64,000 bases of DNA from an uncultured bacterium (GTDB lineage Bacteria > Actinomycetota > Coriobacteriia > Coriobacteriales > Atopobiaceae): NCBI GenBank assembly GCA_905214865.1, contig CAJMNO010000002.1, forward strand, positions 1 through 64,000, read 5' to 3'. Made by a program: the position numbers and the translations under genes. The notes beneath the pieces are model-generated. The model made no database searches and was not told where the DNA came from. It saw only the letters and a program-made list of their open reading frames with translations. Position 1 is the first letter of the stretch. Every line of letters starts with the position of its first letter. This document shows positions 34,503 through 41,626 of this stretch, piece by piece.

Positions 34503-34883
34503 ATGAAGTACTCCATCAACGCCCCCGGCGCACCCGAGCCCCTGGGCGCCTATTCCCAGGGAACGACCGCCGGAAGGCTCATCTTCGCCTCGGGTCAGGT
34601 CGCCGTGGATCCCCACGACCCGCAGCGGCTCGTTGACGGGGGCGTGCGCGAGCAGACCGACCGAATCATCCAGATCTTCCAGACGCTCCTCGGCGAATGC
34701 GGGTGCTCCCTCTCGGACGTGGCGCAGACCACGCTCTACCTCACCAACCTGAGCCTGCTCCCCGCCGTGGACGAGGTCTATGCCAGGAGGTTCCCCACCC
34801 CAGCCCCGGCGCGTTCCGTCGTGCAGGTGGCAGCCCTGCCGCTGGGCGCGGTGGTGGAGATGGACTGCATCGCCTGCAGGTAG
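34503..34883 (+). CDS. ridA: RidA family enamine/imine deaminase
   Basis: Hydrolyses reactive enamine/imine products of PLP enzymes. At 126 residues it shows the full family pattern: AYSQG near the N-terminus, IFASGQVAVDP, TTLYLTNLSLLPAVDEVY, the substrate-binding Arg in PARSVVQVAALPLGAVVEMDCIA. ATG follows GGGAGG at 5 bases. Its gap upstream (126 bases) holds a pair of similar dyads. Confidence 0.95.
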   Translation: MKYSINAPGAPEPLGAYSQGTTAGRLIFASGQVAVDPHDPQRLVDGGVREQTDRIIQIFQTLLGECGCSLSDVAQTTLYLTNLSLLPAVDEVYARRFPTPAPARSVVQVAALPLGAVVEMDCIACR

Positions 34884-34886
34884 CGG

Positions 34887-34892
34887 TATCAT
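34887..34892 (+). promoter_or_regulatory. putative -10 box upstream of garA
   Basis: TATCAT 33 bases before the garA ATG, immediately after ridA. No strong -35 is seen, so the match is partial. Confidence 0.3.
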
Positions 34893-34925
34893 GTTCTGAA
34901 ATGCAATCGATCTGATGGGAGAAGC

Positions 34926-35357
34926 ATGCAGTCCAAGGACACAAATGCAGAGATGGGCGCAACCGAGATCTTTCGCATGCCCTCCACCGAGGCCACCTCG
35001 CCCGACATCATGGGGCAGGCGCAGCCCAGCAATCCCACCCTCACCATCGTCAAGGGGCCGCAGACCGGATCCGTGTTCGAGCTCACCGACAAGGTCGTGA
35101 GCATCGGCAGGGATCCCAGCAACAGCGTGTTCCTCAACGACATGACGGTGTCGCGCCACCACGCGCGCCTGGACCTCTCGGGCCTGGGCTCGGGCTTCGC
35201 GACCATCGAGGACCTCGGGTCCCTCAACGGCACCTGGGTCGACGGCGCCATCGTCAACCGCGCCATGCTCAAGGATGGCTCCACCATCCAGATCGGCACC
35301 TTCCGCATGGTGTTCCACGCCAACCGTCGCGCAACCAGGATCGAGACTGGGAACTAA
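34926..35357 (+). CDS. garA: GarA/OdhI-like FHA-domain regulator
   Basis: A 143-residue protein with a C-terminal FHA domain (about 40-130): VSIGRDPSNSVFLND, TVSRHHARL, IEDLGSLNGTWVDG, IQIGTFRMVF. In mycobacteria GarA is phosphorylated near its N-terminus in ETTSVFR, and then folds on itself to stop inhibiting metabolic enzymes. The equivalent here is GATEIFR (Thr13), so one phospho-acceptor Thr is kept. It is followed 2 bases later by a MerR-type gene, the same order as garA-Rv1828 in Mycobacterium. Targets in an anaerobe are unknown. Confidence 0.88.
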   Translation: MQSKDTNAEMGATEIFRMPSTEATSPDIMGQAQPSNPTLTIVKGPQTGSVFELTDKVVSIGRDPSNSVFLNDMTVSRHHARLDLSGLGSGFATIEDLGSLNGTWVDGAIVNRAMLKDGSTIQIGTFRMVFHANRRATRIETGN

Positions 35358-35359
35358 GG

Positions 35360-36088
35360 ATGCCTGACGCCGGGTACCTCACAATCGGCAAGGTCGTGAA
35401 GAAGCTCCAGGCCCAGTATCCCGACCTCTCCATCTCAAAGGTCCGCTACCTCGAGGACGAGGGGCTTCTCAACCCCTCGAGGACTCCCTCGGGGTACCGC
35501 CTGTACTCGCAGCACGACGTCCACAGGCTCGAGACCATCCTCTACCTGCAGAAGAACAGGTTCCTGCCGCTCTCGGTCATCAAGGAGCAGCTGGACGGCA
35601 AGCCGGGGGAGGGCGGCTCGGCCCTGGATGCCGTCACGTCTCCCGCCCTGCTCCCGCAGGACGAGGAGGCGGCGGAGAAGCTCCACCCCATCGACCGCAT
35701 GCCCGAGCTCCTGGGCGTGCCGGTAAGTTTTGTTCGCCAGCTCTCCGAGGCGGGCGTGATCCCCCTAAAGAAGTCACCCCACGGCAGGGACCTGGTGGAC
35801 GGGAGGGACTTCCCCCTCATCCGGGCGTGCGACGAGCTGCGCCACTTTGGGATCGGGCCCAAGAACCTGCGCCAGTACGTCACGGCGGCCAACAGGGAGA
35901 GCGCCATGTTCGAGCAGGCGCTCGTGGTGTTCGCCCGCAAGGGCGGCGGGGTCGAGATGGAGCTGACCGACGAGAACCGCAAGCAGTTTGGCATGGCCTT
36001 TCAGCAGATGCTCGTGCTCACCGACCAGGTGCGCGACACGCTCATCAGAAGGCAGATTTCCAAGACGTTCAGCCAGATGGAACAGTAG
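35360..36088 (+). CDS. ftsR: MerR-family regulator, FtsR/Rv1828-like
   Basis: A 242-residue DNA-binding protein. The N-terminal winged helix is clear (LTIGKVVKKL, ISKVRYLEDEGLL, TPSGYRLYS, HRLETILYLQ). It lacks the metal-binding cysteines of classical MerR. The middle carries a second helix-turn-helix-like segment (PELLGVPVSFVRQLSEAG), as in the actinobacterial FtsR/Rv1828 group, which in Corynebacterium activates ftsZ. The link with garA supports this assignment. ATG start 3 bases after garA stop. Confidence 0.8.
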   Translation: MPDAGYLTIGKVVKKLQAQYPDLSISKVRYLEDEGLLNPSRTPSGYRLYSQHDVHRLETILYLQKNRFLPLSVIKEQLDGKPGEGGSALDAVTSPALLPQDEEAAEKLHPIDRMPELLGVPVSFVRQLSEAGVIPLKKSPHGRDLVDGRDFPLIRACDELRHFGIGPKNLRQYVTAANRESAMFEQALVVFARKGGGVEMELTDENRKQFGMAFQQMLVLTDQVRDTLIRRQISKTFSQMEQ

Positions 36089-36139
36089 AGGGAGTAACAT
36101 CGTCTGCGGTGTGTGACCCGCAGCGAGAAAGGAACCTCC

Positions 36140-36673
36140 GTGTCTAGCGTCGACCTTGAGAAGTACATCATCGACATTCCCGACTACCCCGAGCCCGGCG
36201 TGATCTTCAAGGACATCACCCCCCTCATGGCGTCCCCCGAGGGCCTGCACGAGGCAGTGGACCAGATCGCCGACCACTTCAAGGATGCCGGCGTCACCAA
36301 GGTCATGGGCGCGGAGGCCAGGGGCTTCCTCATCGGCGCCCCCGTCGCATACCGCCTGGGCGCCGGCTTCGTCCCCGCCCGCAAGCCCGGCAAGCTCCCG
36401 CGCGAGGTCTACACCCAGGACTACGCCCTGGAGTACGGCACGGACGAGCTCCAGATGCACAAGGACGCCGTCACCGCCGACGACCGCGTGCTCATCGTGG
36501 ACGACCTCGTCGCCACGGGTGGCACCGCCGTCGCCACCGCCAAGCTCGCCCTTCAGGGCGGCGCCACCGTTGTTGGCTTCTCCTTCGTCCTCGAGCTCGA
36601 GTTCCTGAACCCCCGCAAGGTGATTGGCGAGGAGTTTGACCAGGACGTGTTCACGCTCATCAAGGTGCATTAG
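36140..36673 (+). CDS. apt: adenine phosphoribosyltransferase
   Basis: Salvages adenine to AMP with PRPP. PEPGVIFKDITPLM, the EARGFLIGAPVAYRLGAGFVPARKPGKLP region and the PRPP loop VLIVDDLVATGGTA are all present; length 177 is typical. The GTG start follows AAAGGAA. It may work with the purine permease at 45182-46495. Confidence 0.96.
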   Translation: MSSVDLEKYIIDIPDYPEPGVIFKDITPLMASPEGLHEAVDQIADHFKDAGVTKVMGAEARGFLIGAPVAYRLGAGFVPARKPGKLPREVYTQDYALEYGTDELQMHKDAVTADDRVLIVDDLVATGGTAVATAKLALQGGATVVGFSFVLELEFLNPRKVIGEEFDQDVFTLIKVH

Positions 36674-36710
36674 AAGCACACAAGCACTATCTTTGCTGAA
36701 ACGCGCAGGT

Positions 36711-36742
36711 AGCGGCCCCGTCATTCTCTTGGCGAGGCCGCT
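36711..36742 (+). terminator. probable terminator after apt
   Basis: AGCGGCC and GGCCGCT form a 7-base stem with an 18-base loop, followed by CTTTGGGTT. It lies between apt and the NlpC/P60 gene. Confidence 0.5.
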
Positions 36743-36766
36743 CTTTGGGTTGCTTGGGGGAGGCTT

Positions 36767-36797
36767 TTGGGGCCCTCACCGCCGTGGGCGCTAGAAT
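36767..36797 (+). promoter_or_regulatory. putative promoter of the NlpC/P60 gene
   Basis: TTGGGG (36767-36772), 19 bases, TAGAAT (36792-36797), 31 bases before the ATG. Spacing is long, so this is tentative. Confidence 0.35.
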
Positions 36798-36828
36798 GTA
36801 TGGGTCCAGATTACGGAAGGATGGTCTC

Positions 36829-38115
36829 ATGAAGTTCTCTTCCCACAGGGAGTCAATCGCGCGTAGGGCAGTTTGCGCTGGTCTCGCCGCGACCCTCGCC
36901 CTCGGGAGCGTGCCAACCGCCGCCCTGGCGGTCGACCAGTCGGACCTCGATGCGGCGTCCCAGAAGATCGAGACGCTGAGCAAGGAGGCCGAGTCGCTCC
37001 AGTCCTCGCTCTCCGAGACGACGCAGAAGCTCGAGGACACCCAGTACCAGATTGACGAGAAGCAGTCCCAGATCGACGAGGACCAGCAGAAGGTCGCGCA
37101 GGCGCAGCAGGAGCTCGAGCAGAGCCTTCGCGACGACTACAAGTCGGGCGGCATCGACCTCACCTCGGTCGTCCTGGGTTCCTCCAACATCAGCGACCTC
37201 GTCTCTCGCCTGTACTACGCAACCAAGGTGAACGAGTCGCGCTCCCAGAAGATCGAGTCCGTCAAGCAGATGCAGGAGCAGCTGCAGGCGGAGCAGGCGA
37301 GCCTGAAGGAGCGTCAGTCCGAGCAGCAGTCCGCGGTCGACACGCTCAACAGCCAGCTCGCCGACTACAACAGCAAGATCTCCGAGGCCCAGAGCTACTA
37401 CAACAGCCTGAGCGCGGAGCAGCAGGCCCAGATCCAGGCCCAGGCCCAGGCGGCGGCCGAGGCGTCCCAGTCCGACGGCAGCGGCGACTCGTCCGCGACC
37501 GCGGCGGTGCTCCAGCAGGTCACGCAGGGAAGCTCCTCCTCCACCTCGTCCACGGGAGCGACCACGTCCTCCTCCAACACTAGCAGCCCCTCGAACAGCT
37601 CCACCTCGGGCGGTTCCAGCTCGAGCGGCGGCAAGGCAAACTCCGGTTCCTCGAGCTCGGGCTCGTCCAGCTCCAGCAAGGGCAACTCGTCCAGCGGCTC
37701 CTCGAGCTCCAACTCGGGCAGCTCCTCGAGCTCCAGCTCCAGCTCGTCCGGCAGCAGCAGCTCCTCCACGACCGGTGGCGCCTCCGGCGGCGGCCTCAGC
37801 ACCGCCTACTCCATGATCGGCGTCCCGTACGTGTGGGGCGGCACCTCCGCGAGCGGCGTCGACTGCTCCGGTCTGGTCTGCTACTCCTATGGCTACAAGC
37901 GCGGCCGCACCACCTACGACATGATCGCCTCGCTCAAGGCCTCCGGCGACTGGAAGACCAGCATGAGCGACCTCAAGGTTGGCGACCTCGTCTTCCCTAG
38001 TACCGGCCACGTGGGCATCTACATCGGCAACGGGCAGATGATCCACGCCCCCTACCCGGGCAGGACGGTCTGCATCGCATCCGTGTATGCCTTCATCGGC
38101 GGCGGAACCTACTAG
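36829..38115 (+). CDS. secreted NlpC/P60 peptidoglycan hydrolase with coiled coil and Ser-rich linker
   Basis: A 428-residue exported enzyme likely cutting peptidoglycan peptides, as RipA/CwlO-type hydrolases do. A signal peptide (1-28, ending ALA) is followed by a long Gln/Glu/Ser coiled coil (about 30-215). A Ser/Gly/Thr low-complexity linker spans about 225-330, followed by the catalytic domain. The catalytic Cys is in GVDCSGLVC (about 346) and the His in GHVGIYIG (about 394). Coiled-coil NlpC/P60 proteins are usually activated by FtsEX-like partners; none is in this window. GGAAGG lies 8 bases before the ATG. Confidence 0.92.
   Translation: MKFSSHRESIARRAVCAGLAATLALGSVPTAALAVDQSDLDAASQKIETLSKEAESLQSSLSETTQKLEDTQYQIDEKQSQIDEDQQKVAQAQQELEQSLRDDYKSGGIDLTSVVLGSSNISDLVSRLYYATKVNESRSQKIESVKQMQEQLQAEQASLKERQSEQQSAVDTLNSQLADYNSKISEAQSYYNSLSAEQQAQIQAQAQAAAEASQSDGSGDSSATAAVLQQVTQGSSSSTSSTGATTSSSNTSSPSNSSTSGGSSSSGGKANSGSSSSGSSSSSKGNSSSGSSSSNSGSSSSSSSSSSGSSSSSTTGGASGGGLSTAYSMIGVPYVWGGTSASGVDCSGLVCYSYGYKRGRTTYDMIASLKASGDWKTSMSDLKVGDLVFPSTGHVGIYIGNGQMIHAPYPGRTVCIASVYAFIGGGTY
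37500..37790 (+). repeat. Ser-rich low-complexity coding tract
   Basis: A run of Ser codons (TCC, TCG, AGC) mixed with Gly, Thr and Asn, about 97 codons long, inside the NlpC/P60 gene. The mixed use of both Ser codon families argues for selection on the peptide rather than simple DNA slippage. Confidence 0.8.
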
Positions 38116-38136
38116 GCGCAGGTCATCGCATCACCA

Positions 38137-38181
38137 GCGAGACGGGACGGCGGCAGTGCTGCCGCGCCCGTCTCGCTTTTT
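38137..38181 (+). terminator. rho-independent terminator after the NlpC/P60 gene
   Basis: GCGAGACGGG pairs with CCCGTCTCGC, with an inner stem CGGCAG/CTGCCG, followed by TTTTT. One of the clearest terminators in the window. Confidence 0.9.
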
Positions 38182-38261
38182 GTATTCCGACACCTCGCGT
38201 GGCAATCGTGCCCTACCATGGAGCGGTGGTTCCAGGCAACGGGAAGGGAAGGTCGCAGGGC

Positions 38262-39863
38262 ATGGTGCTTGACTCTGGGCACAGGGGCGTCAGCTGGAGG
38301 CTCTCGCGAAGGTTCGAGGTCGACATGGTGTGGGAGGGCGTCCTCGTTGGCCTGGCAGGCGGGGGAGTCGTCACCCTGTACCGGCTGTCCCTCTCCCTCG
38401 CCGAACGCGTCCTCAGGGGCACTGTCGCCCTCGCAAGGACCAGCCTCCTCGTGGCGGCGCTCTTCGCCCTGTTCCTCGTCGCCGCCTGCCTCGCCGTCGG
38501 GAGGCTCATGACCTGGGAGCCGTTCACGCAGGGGTCGGGCATCCCCCAGACGGACGCGGAGGTCATAGGCAGGCTCGACATGCCATGGCACCGCGTCATG
38601 CTCGCCAAGTTCGCGGAGGGCACCCTGTGCGCCTTCTCGGGCCTGTCCCTGGGAAGGGAGGGCCCCAGCGTGCAGCTGGGGGCCATGGGCGGCAAGGCCG
38701 TCTCGCGAGCCCTGGGCCGCGGCAGGGGAGAGGAGCGCCTCCTCGTTACCTGTGGCGCCGCCGCCGGGATGTCCGCCGCCTTCAACGCACCGCTCACGGG
38801 CGTGCTGTTTGCCCTGGAGGAGATACACAAGGAGTTCTCGGCCCCCCTCATCATCTCGGTGATGGCATCCTCCATCGCCTCCGACTTCCTGGTGTCGCAG
38901 GTGCTGGGCGTCAAACCCGTCCTCCAGTTCGTATTCTCGCGCGACCTCCCGCATCCCCTGTACGCCTACGTGGTGCTGCTCGCCCTCTTCTGCGGCGTTG
39001 CGGGGGCGCTCCACAACAGGGGGATGTTCGCCTGCACGGAGCGCCTGTACTCGCGCATCACCCGGGGCGTGCCGTATTCCAGGATCGCCATCCCCTTCGC
39101 CCTGGCGTTCCCCATCGCCTTCCTGGCGCCCCAGCTCATGTGCGGCGGCGACGCCATCCTGGAGCAGATCGCCGCGCCCGGGAACCTGGCGCTCGGCGCC
39201 ATCGTGCTGCTCCTGGTGGGGAAGTACCTGTACACGACCGTGAGCTTTGCCTCGGGCGCCCCTGGTGGCACGCTGTTCCCCCTCTGCGTCATGGGCGTGC
39301 TCTGCGGCCTCCTGTTTGGCACCTTCGCCAACCAGTTCCTGGGGCTCCCCTCCTCCTACGTCACCAACTTCGTGGTGCTGGGCATCGCGGGGCTGTTCGC
39401 CTCCGTGGTGCAGGCGCCCGTCACGGCCGTGGTACTGGCCTTCGAGCTCACTGGAAGCCTCGATGCCATGCTCAGCGCCTCGATCGTCTCCATCGTCTCG
39501 TACGTCACCGCAAGCCTTCTGGGGGTCGACCCGTTCTACGAGCATCTGCTCTCAAGGCTCCTGGGCTCCACCAGGCCCACGCGCGGCGACAGCACGGGTG
39601 GCCAGAGGGAGCTGCACAGCTACACCGTCGGTGCGGGGAGCAAGATGGAGGGCCGCACGCTCGCCGAGATTCCCTGGCCGGAAGGTGCCCGCGTGGTGAC
39701 CATCAACCGCGGCTCCACCGAGATCGTGCCCACGGGCTCGACTAAGCTGCTGGCCCTTGACGAGGTCCTGGTGATCATGACCGCCGGGGGAGAGAGCGAC
39801 CGTGCGGTCTGGGACCTCGCGCGCGGCTCGGTGACCACGGAGCGCACGCCCCGCTCGCACTAG
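38262..39863 (+). CDS. ClC-family chloride transporter with C-terminal RCK_C domain
   Basis: A 533-residue membrane protein of the ClC family with about ten or more hydrophobic helices. The selectivity motifs are GSGIP (about 93-97), GREGP (about 131-135) and the later GAPGG. The gating Glu in GREGP is kept, which suggests a Cl-/H+ antiporter rather than a channel. The last 70 residues (YTVGAGSKMEGRTLAEIPWPEGARV...) look like an RCK_C/TrkA_C ligand-sensing domain. ATG 38262 follows GAAGGGAAGG at 9 bases; the open frame extends 21 codons upstream without a better start. Confidence 0.9.
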   Translation: MVLDSGHRGVSWRLSRRFEVDMVWEGVLVGLAGGGVVTLYRLSLSLAERVLRGTVALARTSLLVAALFALFLVAACLAVGRLMTWEPFTQGSGIPQTDAEVIGRLDMPWHRVMLAKFAEGTLCAFSGLSLGREGPSVQLGAMGGKAVSRALGRGRGEERLLVTCGAAAGMSAAFNAPLTGVLFALEEIHKEFSAPLIISVMASSIASDFLVSQVLGVKPVLQFVFSRDLPHPLYAYVVLLALFCGVAGALHNRGMFACTERLYSRITRGVPYSRIAIPFALAFPIAFLAPQLMCGGDAILEQIAAPGNLALGAIVLLLVGKYLYTTVSFASGAPGGTLFPLCVMGVLCGLLFGTFANQFLGLPSSYVTNFVVLGIAGLFASVVQAPVTAVVLAFELTGSLDAMLSASIVSIVSYVTASLLGVDPFYEHLLSRLLGSTRPTRGDSTGGQRELHSYTVGAGSKMEGRTLAEIPWPEGARVVTINRGSTEIVPTGSTKLLALDEVLVIMTAGGESDRAVWDLARGSVTTERTPRSH

Positions 39864-39978
39864 CGGCTTGGGGTGCAGAAGCCGTCCGTCCCCCGTCTCG
39901 CGTGCGTGAGGCGCCCGCACGGGGTACCCTCGAAGGGTGGGCCCCGGGGAGGGACCTCTTGCACGAGGGAGGGACAGA

Positions 39979-40752
39979 GTGCCAAGCGATAAGAGCCAGG
40001 GGGACGTTGAGCCCATGGCACCGAGCGAGTGCCCGTTTGGGACGCGGTGCGCCTTCCACAGGAGGGGCGCCGTCTGCATGAGCCAGATACGCCTCTTTGC
40101 GGGGCTCGACCTGGAGGCAAGGCGCGAGCTCCTCTCGCATGCCACGCAGACCACCTACCAGCGCGGCGACATCATCGTCGCCGAGGGCGACCCCATCGAC
40201 TCCATCCTCATCGTGCGCTCGGGCCGCATCAAGACCTTTCGCGTGGACCCCAGCGGCGAGGAGACGGTCCTCGACATCCTGCACGACGGCCAGGCCATCT
40301 GGCACGGGATGTTCCTGGAGGACAACGTCTACCACTACTCGGTGGGGTGCCTCTCTCGCGTCGAGGTGTGCCGGATCCACAGCAAGAGCTTCGAGAGGCT
40401 GATCTCCCAGCGGCCCGAGGTGGCCATGGGACTGATCAGGATGGTCTGCACCGAGCTCGACGACGCGGAGGAGAAGGTCATGATGCTCGGGATCCGCGAG
40501 CCGCGCCGTCGGCTTGCGGGCTTCCTCCTGCTGAGGGACCACCGCTGCCTGGGGGGCGAGATCTCGCTCAAGCTCGAGGACATCGCCGCCTCGGTTGGCC
40601 TGAGGCCCGAGACCGTCTCGCGCAACCTTGCCTCCCTGGAGCGCGAGGGCGTGGTGAAGCGGCTCGGACGCGGGCGCCTCAAGGTGATGGACCCCGAGGC
40701 GCTCCGCAAGATTTCGGGTGGCTCTGCCGATTCCCCACAATATGAGGTATGA
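39979..40752 (+). CDS. FNR-like Crp-family regulator with cysteine cluster
   Basis: A 257-residue transcription factor: an N-terminal Cys-rich segment, a cAMP-binding-type beta-roll (about 50-140), and a helix-turn-helix (about 195-225). Cysteines 18, 24 and 33 plus Cys124 mirror the four cluster ligands of E. coli FNR (20, 23, 29, 122) although the N-terminal spacing is wider. The recognition helix has PETVSRNL; E..SR is the FNR signature for TTGAT half-sites. It lies directly upstream of pflA-pflB, whose leader has such a site. An oxygen-sensing activator of fermentation genes is the best reading. GTG start with GGAGGGA 6 bases upstream. Confidence 0.87.
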   Translation: MPSDKSQGDVEPMAPSECPFGTRCAFHRRGAVCMSQIRLFAGLDLEARRELLSHATQTTYQRGDIIVAEGDPIDSILIVRSGRIKTFRVDPSGEETVLDILHDGQAIWHGMFLEDNVYHYSVGCLSRVEVCRIHSKSFERLISQRPEVAMGLIRMVCTELDDAEEKVMMLGIREPRRRLAGFLLLRDHRCLGGEISLKLEDIAASVGLRPETVSRNLASLEREGVVKRLGRGRLKVMDPEALRKISGGSADSPQYEV

Positions 40753-40774
40753 AATTCCCTGACCTTCTCGTTAC

Positions 40775-40788
40775 TTGACCAGAATCAT
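40775..40788. promoter_or_regulatory. FNR-type binding site
   Basis: TTGAC-CAGA-ATCAT matches 8 of 10 positions of the FNR consensus TTGAT-N4-ATCAA. Its centre is 41.5 bases before the start of transcription predicted from the -10 box at 40812-40817, the classical class II activator position. Confidence 0.7.
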
Positions 40789-40802
40789 GGAACGCATGCG
40801 GT

Positions 40803-40850
40803 CCCCTCGGATAGATTGTCCCTGTCACCAAGACGAAACAATCCGAGGGG
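40803..40850 (+). promoter_or_regulatory. pflA promoter -10 inside an interrupted dyad
   Basis: The -10 match TAGATT is at 40812-40817. It lies inside the left arm of an inverted repeat, CCCCTCGGA-TAGA-TTGT against ACAATCCGAGGGG (40838-40850), whose right arm reaches the ribosome site of pflA. The dyad could bind a second regulator or form an mRNA hairpin that hides the ribosome site. Confidence 0.55.
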
Positions 40851-40856
40851 GCTGCC

Positions 40857-41585
40857 GTGCTGGGTAGGGTTCACTCAACAGAGTCGTTTGGCTCCGCAGA
40901 CGGCCCCGGCGTGCGCTTCGTCGTCTTCCTCCAGGGCTGCGACATGAGGTGCCGCTACTGCCACAACGCGGACACCTGGGACAGGGACGGCGGCCAGCTC
41001 CTCTCAGCCACGCAGATCCTGGACAGGGCCGAGCGCTACCGGTCGTACTGGGGACCGGAGGGCGGCATCACGGTCAGCGGGGGAGAGGCGCTCCTCCAGG
41101 CGGGCTTCGTGGCGGAGCTCTTTGAGGAGGCGCACAGGCGGGGGATTGGCACCTGCCTTGACACCTCGCTCCAGCCCTTCACGCGCGACGAGCCGTTCTT
41201 CCCCACGTTCCGTCGCCTCATCAAGTCCTGCGACCTCGTGCTGGCAGACATCAAGCACATCGACCCCGAGCGCCACAGGTGGCTGACGGGGCACGGCAAC
41301 GAGAACATCCTGGACGGGCTCAGGTTCCTGGCCGAGGTGGGGGAGCCCGTGTGGATTCGCCAGGTGCTGGTTCCCGGCGTCACGGACGACGATGCGCAGC
41401 TGCAGGCGACCAGGGAGTTTGTCGACGGCCTTCCCAACGTCGAGCGCGTCGAGGTCCTCCCGTACCACACGCTCGGCAAGTTCAAGTGGGACGGGCTGGG
41501 AATCCCGTATCCGCTCGAGGGCGTGGAGCCTCCGAGCCAGGAGAGCATAGAGCACGCGAGGCGCATCCTCTGCAAGGGGGAGTAG
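40857..41585 (+). CDS. pflA: pyruvate formate-lyase activating enzyme
   Basis: Radical-SAM enzyme that puts the glycyl radical on PflB. The cluster motif is CDMRCRYC (Cx3Cx2C, about residues 30-37), after GSADGPGVRFVVFLQG. Later conserved SGGEALLQ binds SAM. Length 242 is typical. GTG start behind CGAGGGGG. It precedes pflB by 41 bases; in many bacteria the order is reversed. Confidence 0.96.
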   Translation: MLGRVHSTESFGSADGPGVRFVVFLQGCDMRCRYCHNADTWDRDGGQLLSATQILDRAERYRSYWGPEGGITVSGGEALLQAGFVAELFEEAHRRGIGTCLDTSLQPFTRDEPFFPTFRRLIKSCDLVLADIKHIDPERHRWLTGHGNENILDGLRFLAEVGEPVWIRQVLVPGVTDDDAQLQATREFVDGLPNVERVEVLPYHTLGKFKWDGLGIPYPLEGVEPPSQESIEHARRILCKGE

Positions 41586-41626
41586 GGCCTCTCAGATAAT
41601 CGCCAGTCACGATGGAAGGAGCACCG

